This document shows, one piece after another, positions 15,947-23,511 of a DNA stretch of 64,000 nucleotides. The notes under the pieces were generated by a model that had not been told where the DNA came from, made no database searches, and saw nothing but the letters and a program-made list of their open reading frames with translations. Source of the stretch: CAYUMU01 sp964445985 (GTDB lineage Bacteria > Planctomycetota > Planctomycetia > Pirellulales > S012-138); the NCBI GenBank assembly GCA_964445985.1, contig CAYUMU010000015.1:1-64000 (forward strand), in the 5' to 3' direction. The first letter of the stretch is position 1. The number at the start of each line of letters is the position of its first letter. Position numbers and translations under genes: made by a program.

Positions 15947-16411
15947 ATGGCCGCGCACGTATTCCACGAAATCTACCTGCATCTCACCTGGCATACCAAG
16001 GGGAGTCGAGCGCTGATCACGCCGGAGTTGGAGCCGGAGGTGTTTGCGTTCTTTCGAGGCCGATGCGCGAAGACCAAGGGCGTTTATCTGCACGGCATCA
16101 ACGGCACGCCAACCCACGTCCATCTCGCGCTGAACATTGAGCCACATGTCACAATCAGCGACCTGGTCGGCGAACTAAAGGGCGCTTGCTCCTTTGAACT
16201 GAACAAAGCGCGTGGCCACAAGGTGCTGGAGTGGCAGCGCGGATTCGGGGTGGTGAGCTTTGGCAAACAGCACCTCGCCTGGGTGCTGGCCTACATCGCC
16301 AACCAAAAACAACACCACGCCGTCGGCACGGCCATCGCCCGTTTGGAGTACGCAGACCGCGACGAAGACGAAGACGCGGCCACCGACGTCACAGCTAAAG
16401 CTGGTGTCTAA
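15947..16411 (+). CDS. REP-associated tyrosine transposase (IS200-like TnpA, Y1_Tnp)
   Basis: A 154-residue HUH-type transposase. The N-terminus HEIYLHLTWHTKG is characteristic of the family, the HUH motif is HVH in PTHVHLALN, and the catalytic Tyr is in WVLAYIANQKQHH. It should nick single-stranded REP hairpins. The start at 15947 (MAAHVFHEIY) matches the family; an upstream in-frame start would translate through the palindrome at 15912-15931. The C-terminal tail (DEDEDAATDVTAKAGV) ends inside the right direct repeat. The frame is intact, so the gene may be active. Confidence 0.88.
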   Translation: MAAHVFHEIYLHLTWHTKGSRALITPELEPEVFAFFRGRCAKTKGVYLHGINGTPTHVHLALNIEPHVTISDLVGELKGACSFELNKARGHKVLEWQRGFGVVSFGKQHLAWVLAYIANQKQHHAVGTAIARLEYADRDEDEDAATDVTAKAGV

Positions 16412-16446
16412 CGGGGGTGCTGGCTGAAGCCAGCAGGGATTGGTTT
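16404..16446 (+). repeat. REP-like 43-bp direct repeat, right copy
   Basis: Starts GTGTCTAACGGGGGTGCTGG and ends GATTGGTTT. The palindrome reads GCTGGCTGAAGCCAGC. The copy overlaps the transposase stop codon. Confidence 0.8.
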
Positions 16447-16493
16447 TGGCTGGGGCGGCAGCGGACGCAGTTCTGGGCAGGGAACTGGGTCGT

Positions 16494-17702
16494 TTATCGC
16501 TTCTGCAAATACTCCCGCACCGCTTTCCCCAAACCTTGGCCAATTTCCAAATAGCCGGCGGTGTTGCTTTCTGGCGTGTTCCACGACGTTTCCAGCGTCA
16601 CCGCGACCACATGCGGTTGGCAATGGGCCGTGACCCAGTTCTTGCTAATGGAAGTCCAGGCTTTGTCGTAGCTGGCGCCCGACTCGCGGACCTTGCCGCG
16701 GTAGGCCAGGCCGCCGTTCATGTGCTCTTTCGAGAGGGCAACCAGGCGTTTGAGGTTGTCTTGCGCGGCCGGCTTGAGCGTTTCTTTCGGCGAGGCAAAG
16801 TAGAACGGCTCGCGGTCGTTCGCCGCGGGATTGTGCAGGTCGAGGAACAGGTCGAAGCGGCCTTGCTTGTCGAGCTCACGAATGGCCTGTTGGGCCGCGG
16901 CCACCGCGCGCCAGTGAGGTTCGCCGGTCCAGTCGCGGTTGTGGTCCTGGGGCGTTTCGTTCTTGCCGCCCGCCCCGCGGTTCACATTATCGATATCCAT
17001 GATCGGCACCACCACAATCACCGCTTCTTTGCGCAGAGCCACGGCCGCCGGATCGTCGGAAGTTACCCATTCCACAAAACCGCGACACACCCAGCTCGAG
17101 CCCGACTCCCAGGCATGCTGCCGGGCTTGCACCCAAATGCCATAGCGGGCGTCGGCCTCGTTGGCCGGAGCGATCTTGAGGGCGGGCGTCTCCAGGCCGC
17201 CGCGACTGGTGCACAGGTTGAACACCGTGGCCTGAGGGCAGCGTTTGGCCGCCGCTTTGACCAGGTCTTTCGCATCGCCAGGCACAAAGGGCGGACCCCA
17301 GGCAAACCAGGCCTCTTTGGCATCGATTTGCTGGCGGAAGACAATCCGCTGCGGCACCCGTTGGCCCGGCTCGGTTTGCTCCCAAACTTTGCCATCGGTG
17401 CTGAAAGCGGCGCGGTCGGGGGTGGCCCAAACGCCGCCGCCCACATCGAGCGTGATCGTCTCGCCGGGCTGAATTCCCGTCACGTGAATATACCACCAGC
17501 AGCGCCAACCCCGCTGGGGATGGTCGCTGGGCAAAATGCGGATCAGCCGCTCCTCTTGGTCGATCTGCTCGATCTCGGCCGAGCCGCCGGGGAAGTCGAT
17601 GCTGACAGCCAGCCGCGAAGGTTCGGCAGCCTGGGCGGCGAACGGGAATAGCCACGCGGCGCAAAGCAAGATCACGCCACAACGAGGGATCATGGGCAAC
17701 AT
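16494..17702 (-). CDS. Secreted M14-family zinc carboxypeptidase-like protein
   Basis: A 402-residue exported protein. A signal peptide covers about residues 8-26 (ending AAQAAEP). An N-terminal beta domain (about 30-135) of the cytosolic-carboxypeptidase type is followed by an M14 catalytic domain: zinc ligands His196 and Glu199 in QHAWES, the arginine-containing DHNRDW motif near 253-258, the third ligand His290 in LDLHN and a catalytic Glu in VTLETSWN near 372. It probably cleaves peptides in the periplasm or outside the cell. The start at 17702 gives a good signal peptide; upstream codons in frame look non-coding. Confidence 0.85.
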   Translation of the reverse strand: MLPMIPRCGVILLCAAWLFPFAAQAAEPSRLAVSIDFPGGSAEIEQIDQEERLIRILPSDHPQRGWRCWWYIHVTGIQPGETITLDVGGGVWATPDRAAFSTDGKVWEQTEPGQRVPQRIVFRQQIDAKEAWFAWGPPFVPGDAKDLVKAAAKRCPQATVFNLCTSRGGLETPALKIAPANEADARYGIWVQARQHAWESGSSWVCRGFVEWVTSDDPAAVALRKEAVIVVVPIMDIDNVNRGAGGKNETPQDHNRDWTGEPHWRAVAAAQQAIRELDKQGRFDLFLDLHNPAANDREPFYFASPKETLKPAAQDNLKRLVALSKEHMNGGLAYRGKVRESGASYDKAWTSISKNWVTAHCQPHVVAVTLETSWNTPESNTAGYLEIGQGLGKAVREYLQKR

Positions 17703-18100
17703 GGAGTGGGCCTTTCTGCTTCTCAAAGGCACGTCGAATAGGGGGCGGCACATGCTGTGAAAGCTTGCGCGAAACCGGGATGAGATGCCAGCCTTTTTTG
17801 CGCCGGCCAGTAAACATGCCAGCAGCGCATGCCGGTTCGAAACGCCTGCCTTCGCCCCGGGTGCGACCAGCGCCGCACCCCAGGGAGCCGCGGGCAGAGC
17901 CGCCGCGCGGAATGCTTGTGTGGGCAGGGCCACGGCGGTAGGCTACCAGCGTGGTCTTCGCGTCCATCGTGGCCGGGGCCAAATTTCGGGTTGGGCATTT
18001 TTTCCATCGCATCACTACACATTGCCGGCACAAGTTTTTTCGGCCCACCGCGATGGGATTCAATTCCATTGGATCGCTCGCATACCAAGGGGACAGTTTC
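17703..18100. other. Divergent intergenic region
   Basis: Nearly 400 bp between the oppositely oriented peptidase and DUF1559 genes. It should hold promoters for both. No RNA gene or repeat was recognised; open frames here look like chance. Confidence 0.4.
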
Positions 18101-19849
18101 ATGCCATATGGTTCTCAATGTTTGGCGGCCGCGGCGGTTGCGTGCGGGCTATTGTTGGCGGGCTGTTCGGGCGATTCCCCGCCAGCTGCCCAGGGAAAAG
18201 CGCTGAGCTGGTTGGCTCCGTATCTAACAGACGACTTTCCCGCCGTGGTGCTGGTGGATACCGAGAAGCTGGGGCCGCTATGGTCGATGTCGCAAGGGCT
18301 ATTGAAAATGGCCGCCGGCGACAAACTGCCCGACTTGTCCGATGTGGAACTGGCCGCGGTCGTGTCGGGGTATGCCACGAATCCTGACATGCCGCCCAAC
18401 GGCGCGATCTTGTTTCGCACCAAAGCGCCGCTCAGCGCCGAGGATCAACAAAAGCTGCTGGGCATGGCGCGTGGCATGCTCAACCTGCCCACCGATGACA
18501 AGGAGTATGCGGAGGAGCTTGCGTGGCTCGATCCCGCCATGGCCAAACAGATCGCCCCCAAGCTGGTGATGGACGGCAACACCACAATCTTGGGGTTCGC
18601 GGCCGCGGTCGACTCGCTGCAGGCCAAGACCGGCGCGGGCGCAAACCTGGTGAAAGCCCTCAACGCTCTGGGAGAGCACGCGGTGAACGTTCACATGGAG
18701 ATCGGCGAGCCGCAACGGGCACATTTGACGGCCATGGCAGAGACGCAACAGCAGCGCGGCGACGAGCCAAGCCCCAGCGAAGCATCCATTCAAACGTATT
18801 ATGCAATGATGGCCCAGTCGCGGTCGTTTGCCTTTGCGGTCGATATGTCGCCCAGCCTGGGTTGGAAGTTCCGATTCGCGCCGGCGTTGCCCAAAGATTT
18901 GGCGACGATTCGAGACGAGGGGAAATCGCTGCTGGACTTGTTCCAGGGCATGGCGCCCGAGATGAAAGCGGCAGCCCAGAAAAAGGGCGGATCGGACCTG
19001 GTGTTTGCCAAAGTGATGGAAGACATGGCCAGCAAGGGCCAGCTTACCGATGGCGACGGGGTGGTGCAGTTGGAATGGAAATCGAGTCCCGAGTTGGCCA
19101 CCGAATTTCAGGCCGCGCTGCCTGCCGCAATTGCCGAAGCCGCCGCCGCCTCACGGCGAGCCGCGCAGACTGCAATGCAAGCCAGCAAGTTGAAGCAAGT
19201 GGGAAACGGCTTGCTACTATTCGCGGATCGTTACCACGAACATCTCCCGTGCAACATTATGAGCGCCGACGGCAAACCGCTGATGAGTTGGCGCGTGGCC
19301 CTACTACCGGTGATGGAACATCGGGCGATTTTTGATCAACTGCGAATGGATGAACCCTGGGATAGCGCGCACAACGCGGCGCTGCTCAAGCAGGTCGACC
19401 CGCGGTTGTTTGCCGCCAATTCGAAAACGCCCGATGGGCATGCCGACCTGTTGGCGGTGATTGGGAAAGACTTCGGTTTCTCTCCGCAAGATTCGCCCAA
19501 ACAGAGCAACACGGACGATCCGTATCGCGCGAAGGAAGCGCCCGATTTTGCGGGCGTGGCCCGCCTCGGCAATGTTATCGACGGCATGGCATACACGGCG
19601 TTTGTGGTGGCGGTGGACCCGGCCAACAGCGTGCCATGGGCCAAGCCCGAGGATCATGTGTTCAACCCCGATCAGCCCACGGCGGGCTTGGGATCGCCGG
19701 AAGACAACTTCTTTCAAGTGGTGTTTGGCGACACGCGGGTGAACCGCATTTCCAAGGACGAATCGGCCGAAACACTGCGGCGGATGTTTGGCCGCAACGA
19801 TGGCGAGCCGTACGACTTGATAGACACCCACAAGCACCTCAGAGATTAG
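18101..19849 (+). CDS. DUF1559-type lipoprotein, long paralogue 1
   Basis: A 582-residue lipoprotein: N-terminal signal with lipobox LLLAGC (Cys22), a long N-terminal domain (about 30-385) starting WLAPYLTDDFPAVVLVD, and a C-terminal DUF1559 part that begins ASKLKQVGNGLLLFADRY and ends with FNPDQPTAGLGSPEDNFF and a VVFGDTRV motif. DUF1559 is a hallmark planctomycete domain, usually in prepilin-like surface proteins; here it lacks the pilin N-terminus and is attached to an exported domain instead. It is the first of three tandem paralogues in the same direction. The start at 18101 was chosen for the lipoprotein signal. Confidence 0.85.
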   Translation: MPYGSQCLAAAAVACGLLLAGCSGDSPPAAQGKALSWLAPYLTDDFPAVVLVDTEKLGPLWSMSQGLLKMAAGDKLPDLSDVELAAVVSGYATNPDMPPNGAILFRTKAPLSAEDQQKLLGMARGMLNLPTDDKEYAEELAWLDPAMAKQIAPKLVMDGNTTILGFAAAVDSLQAKTGAGANLVKALNALGEHAVNVHMEIGEPQRAHLTAMAETQQQRGDEPSPSEASIQTYYAMMAQSRSFAFAVDMSPSLGWKFRFAPALPKDLATIRDEGKSLLDLFQGMAPEMKAAAQKKGGSDLVFAKVMEDMASKGQLTDGDGVVQLEWKSSPELATEFQAALPAAIAEAAAASRRAAQTAMQASKLKQVGNGLLLFADRYHEHLPCNIMSADGKPLMSWRVALLPVMEHRAIFDQLRMDEPWDSAHNAALLKQVDPRLFAANSKTPDGHADLLAVIGKDFGFSPQDSPKQSNTDDPYRAKEAPDFAGVARLGNVIDGMAYTAFVVAVDPANSVPWAKPEDHVFNPDQPTAGLGSPEDNFFQVVFGDTRVNRISKDESAETLRRMFGRNDGEPYDLIDTHKHLRD

Positions 19850-19905
19850 GTCCGCGGTTTAACTCACTTCAAAATTGGTTCATCACTCATCAAGGGGACC
19901 GTTTC

Positions 19906-20652
19906 ATGCGATATGGCGTCGAATATCTGCTGGCCGTGTCGGTTGCCAGTGGGCTGTTGTTGGCTGGTTGTTCAGGAGAGCAAGCACCGGTCGAACCACC
20001 GCCTGCACCCGTGGTTAAGGAGTCCACTCCGCAAATGCGGGCAGACAAGCTCAAGCAGGTCGGCAATGGATTCTTGCTATTCGCCGACCGAAATGCCGAG
20101 ATGTTCCCAACCAACATTCAGGACGCCGATGGCAAGCAGCTGATGAGTTGGCGAGTGGCCATGCTGCCGGTCATGGATCACAAGCACATTTATGATCAAT
20201 TGAAGTTGGACGAGCCTTGGGATAGCGCGCACAACGCGCCGCTGCTGAATCAGGTGGACCCGCGGCTCTTTGCCGCCAATCTCAAAACGCCCGACGGCCA
20301 TGCCGATATGCTGGCCGTGATTGGCGAGCGTTTCGGCTTCTCCCCCAACGAATCGCGAAACGGTCGCGGTGTCGTCAGCATCGGGGGCGTGACCGACGGC
20401 ATGTCTTACACCGCCTTTGCGGTCGAGGTCGCCCCGTCCAAGAGCGTGCCCTGGGCCAAGCCAGAGGATTACACGTTCAACCCCGATCAGCCCACCGAGG
20501 GGCTTGGGGCGCCAGAAGCCAAATTCTTTCAGGCCGTGTTCGGCGACACGCGGGTGCGGCGCGTTTCCAAGGACGAATCGGCCGAAACACTGAGCGCCTT
20601 GTTTGGCCGCCAAGACCAAACGCCCTATGACCTGAAAGACATCCAAGATTAG
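19906..20652 (+). CDS. DUF1559-type lipoprotein, short paralogue 2
   Basis: A 248-residue lipoprotein (lipobox LLLAGC, Cys22) consisting almost only of the DUF1559-like part of its neighbours: ADKLKQVGNGFLLFADRN, WRVAMLPVMDHKHIYDQL, DEPWDSAHNAPLLNQVDPRL and FNPDQPTEGLGAPEAKFF. It lacks the ~350-residue N-terminal domain of the genes on both sides. The start at 19906 lies 56 bp after the previous gene and gives an N-terminus (MRYGVEYLLAVSVASG) like that of paralogue 1. It probably arose by duplication with internal deletion, or represents the ancestral single-domain form. Confidence 0.85.
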   Translation: MRYGVEYLLAVSVASGLLLAGCSGEQAPVEPPPAPVVKESTPQMRADKLKQVGNGFLLFADRNAEMFPTNIQDADGKQLMSWRVAMLPVMDHKHIYDQLKLDEPWDSAHNAPLLNQVDPRLFAANLKTPDGHADMLAVIGERFGFSPNESRNGRGVVSIGGVTDGMSYTAFAVEVAPSKSVPWAKPEDYTFNPDQPTEGLGAPEAKFFQAVFGDTRVRRVSKDESAETLSALFGRQDQTPYDLKDIQD

Positions 20653-20751
20653 GCCGGGCCGGTTGCAACTTCAGATCGGCCCTGAAGATGGCCGGCGGCG
20701 CGGAAGCGGATTCGTCCAAGTTGAATTCACAACCACTTCGAAGGAATTGTC

Positions 20752-22455
20752 ATGCGATTTGGTGCTCAATATTGGATGGCCTTCGTGGCTGCTTGCGGGT
20801 GTTGGTGGGCAGGTGCATCCGCTCAATCCGCGCCCGCTGCCGAAGGCAAAGCCGTCGGCTGGGTGGCGCCCTACCTTACCGACGATTTCTCCATGGTGGT
20901 GTTGGTCGATGTGGAGAAACTGGGGCCATTTTGGCCCACGGCCCAGGCACTCCTCAAACTGGAAGGCGGCGAAAAGCTTCCCGACTTCGCAGATCTGGAA
21001 TTCGGAGCGCTCCTGGTAGGACGTACCGCAGATCCAGAGGTGCCGCCGAAAGCCGCGGTCTTGCTTCGCACCAAGACGCCGCTGACCGCTCAGCGGCAAC
21101 AACAGTTTACGGCCATGCTGCGGGGCTTGATGAATTTGCCTGAGAACGACGAAGAGTTCGAGCAGCAGTTTTCACAGTTCGATCCGGCCTTGGCGAGGCA
21201 GATTGCCCCGAAGATGGTGGTGGACGGCAACACCGTAATTCTAGGGCTGGCTGGCACGGTAGACGCCCTGCACGCCAAAACCGGCGCTGGCGCCGGCATG
21301 GTGAAAGCACTGGGGGCTCTGGGAGAGCACGCTTTTAGGGTTAACGTAGAGATCAACGAAAATGACAGGGCGCAGATCAATGCGGCGATCGGAGGCGTGG
21401 AGGAACGCGGCCCAATCAACGCGGGCCCGAGCGAGGCGGCGATGCTGAAGTATTTCGAAATGATGGGCAAGTCCCAATCGGTGGGTGTGTCCGTCGATGT
21501 ATCGCCCCGCCTGGGCTGCATGTTCCGGTTTGTCCCCAATGCCCCCGAAGATGCCGCGCTCATTCGAAAGCATGCCCAATCGCTGTTGGACTCCCTTAAG
21601 GCATTCGTGCGCGTGATGCAGTCGACGGTAGAAGTGGACCCGGCGACAGCCGAGGAAAAAGCTGCTGAACCGCCCGTGTTTGCCAAATTTTTTGAAGATG
21701 TTGCCCAACGGGGACGGGTCATGGATCGCGATGGCGTGGTGCAGTTCGAGTGGCAATCGAGCCCCGAGTTGGCGAATCAGTTGCCGGGGGCCGTAGCCGA
21801 CATGATTGCTGCTCGCCGGCGAGTGGCCGCCACCATGCAGCGAGCGAGCAAACTCAAGAATCTTGCCAATGGGCTGCTGCTATTCGCCGATCGGTATAAC
21901 GAACGACTCCCCTGCAACATCATCAGCGCCGACGGCAAACCACTGATGAGCTGGCGCGTGGCGCTCTTGCCGGTGATGGAATACGAGCACATTTACGAAA
22001 AACTGCGGCTGAATGAACCGTGGGACAGCGCCCATAACGCCGCATTGCTCAAACAGGTGGATCCGCGGTTGTTTGCCAGCAATGCCAAAACGCCCGACGG
22101 CCATGCTGATATGCTGGCGGTGATTGGCAAAGGCTTTGGCTTTTCGCCGACGGAATCGCGGAATGGTCGCGGCGTCGTCAGCATCGGCAGCGTGACCGAT
22201 GGCATGTCTTACACCGCCTTCTTGGTCGAGGTAGAACCGGCCATGAGCGTGCCCTGGGCCAAGCCAGAAGATTACAAGTTCAACCCCGATCAGCCCACCA
22301 AAGGGCTCGGGGCGCCGGAAGACAAATTCTTTCAGGCCGTGTTCGGCGATACCCGCGTGCAGCGCGTTTCCAAGGACGAATCGGTCGAAACGCTACGGCG
22401 GCTATTCAATCGCAGCGATGGCAAGGCATACGAATTGAAAACCCTTCCCGATTAG
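20752..22455 (+). CDS. DUF1559-type exported protein, long paralogue 3
   Basis: A 567-residue protein with the same two-part layout as paralogue 1: WVAPYLTDDFSMVVLVD starts the N-terminal domain, and ASKLKNLANGLLLFADRYNE starts the DUF1559 part, ending FNPDQPTKGLGAPEDKFF. It keeps an N-terminal signal (ending WWAGASAQSAPA) but has no lipobox cysteine in the right place, so it is probably secreted instead of lipid-anchored. It lies 99 bp after paralogue 2 and is the last of the tandem set. Confidence 0.85.
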   Translation: MRFGAQYWMAFVAACGCWWAGASAQSAPAAEGKAVGWVAPYLTDDFSMVVLVDVEKLGPFWPTAQALLKLEGGEKLPDFADLEFGALLVGRTADPEVPPKAAVLLRTKTPLTAQRQQQFTAMLRGLMNLPENDEEFEQQFSQFDPALARQIAPKMVVDGNTVILGLAGTVDALHAKTGAGAGMVKALGALGEHAFRVNVEINENDRAQINAAIGGVEERGPINAGPSEAAMLKYFEMMGKSQSVGVSVDVSPRLGCMFRFVPNAPEDAALIRKHAQSLLDSLKAFVRVMQSTVEVDPATAEEKAAEPPVFAKFFEDVAQRGRVMDRDGVVQFEWQSSPELANQLPGAVADMIAARRRVAATMQRASKLKNLANGLLLFADRYNERLPCNIISADGKPLMSWRVALLPVMEYEHIYEKLRLNEPWDSAHNAALLKQVDPRLFASNAKTPDGHADMLAVIGKGFGFSPTESRNGRGVVSIGSVTDGMSYTAFLVEVEPAMSVPWAKPEDYKFNPDQPTKGLGAPEDKFFQAVFGDTRVQRVSKDESVETLRRLFNRSDGKAYELKTLPD

Positions 22456-22478
22456 GCTTGCACCCCCACACAACATTC

Positions 22479-22530
22479 TTGGAAGCCCACATGCTTATGA
22501 CGGTGGGCGTAAGCATGGCACACGGGCCAA
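22479..22530. repeat. Palindromic repeat, copy 1
   Basis: Shares CTTGGAA, a CATGCTTA..TAAGCATG palindrome (22490-22517, imperfect) and GGCACAC with a second copy at 23457-23510. The two copies flank the gene 22553-23401. Confidence 0.65.
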
Positions 22531-22552
22531 CACGAACCAGCAGGGGGCGATA

Positions 22553-23401
22553 ATGAAATGGCTCGTCATCCTGCTCGCGTCGCTCGCGGTCGTCATTTTG
22601 AATTGGCCGGGGAATGTTATCGACATTGAGCCAGTCGAAACAACAAGCACCACCAGACACTTTCGTTTGGGTCATGGCTTTCCGCTCTTGTGGCTCGAAC
22701 GGAGCGTCTCTGCGCGGTCGTTTGAGGACGTCAATGAGTGGTCATTCTCCGGCCAAGCCGTACGCTTCATGCCTTGGAATCTCTTGATCAACGTAGCGCT
22801 GGCGGCATTCGTCGTCTGCCTGTACCTAAAGCTACGGCGTTCGGTGCCGCGCTGGGGATTCACATTGCGGGCGATGCTGGGAACGGTTGCCGTTGTCGCG
22901 GTGATTTGTGGATGGATGGTAAGCAGTTTCTCCGAATCACGTGATTACTGGCGCGTATTTTGGAGCCTCCCGAAGGGATATCTTTTTCCCCACATTGTGA
23001 CAAAGCCAGCGAATCCCCTCTGGCTGCGAAATTTTTGGGGAGAATATCCGATGCGTTCAGGTGACTCGATCGTGCAGGTTATCCTGCACGGGAAAATCGA
23101 GTTTCGTTGGTCTGAGGAGAAAATTGTCGACGGTGGATTCTTAGGGCCTATCAGTATTATTAGTGGCGCCGATGGGGAAGTCGTTTACGAGCGATTCACC
23201 GTGGATTATGTGCGCCGATTAGAATCGCAGCCTCACATCGCAACGCTCACCTTGGACTCGTACCAAATCGACGCCGACGCATGGGAGCGTCTTCGTTCGT
23301 TGCCCAACTTTGAACGAATCATCCTGCGCAACTGCACGATCGGGCCGGATCGGGAAGTTGTTGGGAGCAGGACGATTTCGCGCGCGGCCGTGCAAGAATA
23401 G
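22553..23401 (+). CDS. Uncharacterised membrane protein
   Basis: A 282-residue protein with a helix at residues 2-18 (WLVILLASLAVVILNW), a second near 75-92 (LINVALAAFVVCLYLKL) and a third near 105-122 (LRAMLGTVAVVAVICGW). The stretch VPRWGFTLRAMLGTVAVVAV is a pattern I have seen in many planctomycete membrane proteins of unknown function. The C-terminal 150 residues are soluble with a leucine-rich-like ending (FERIILRNCTIGP). It lies between two copies of a palindromic repeat, which might mean it was inserted as a unit. Confidence 0.65.
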   Translation: MKWLVILLASLAVVILNWPGNVIDIEPVETTSTTRHFRLGHGFPLLWLERSVSARSFEDVNEWSFSGQAVRFMPWNLLINVALAAFVVCLYLKLRRSVPRWGFTLRAMLGTVAVVAVICGWMVSSFSESRDYWRVFWSLPKGYLFPHIVTKPANPLWLRNFWGEYPMRSGDSIVQVILHGKIEFRWSEEKIVDGGFLGPISIISGADGEVVYERFTVDYVRRLESQPHIATLTLDSYQIDADAWERLRSLPNFERIILRNCTIGPDREVVGSRTISRAAVQE

Positions 23402-23456
23402 GCGATCCGGATGACTTGAAGGACGTTCGCGATTAGGCTTCGATGGCACGCGACTG

Positions 23457-23510
23457 CTTGGAATCAAGCATGCTTACGCCAGTGGGCGTAAGCATGGCAC
23501 ACCTGGCCCA
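23457..23510. repeat. Palindromic repeat, copy 2
   Basis: Contains a perfect 12-bp inverted repeat (23469-23480 with 23485-23496, 4-nt loop AGTG), CATGCTTACGCC with its complement, followed by GCACAC. It is the better preserved of two copies. Confidence 0.75.
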
Positions 23511-23511
23511 T

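Larger units (their letters stand above)
15852..16446 (+). mobile_element. REP-associated transposase unit bounded by 43-bp direct repeats
   Basis: The transposase gene 15947-16411 lies between two nearly identical 43-bp sequences in the same orientation (15852-15894 and 16404-16446). Each contains a small palindrome, GCTGGCT(A/G)AAGCCAGC. The right copy includes the stop codon of the transposase. This is the usual arrangement of RAYT genes and the REP elements they mobilise. Confidence 0.75.
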
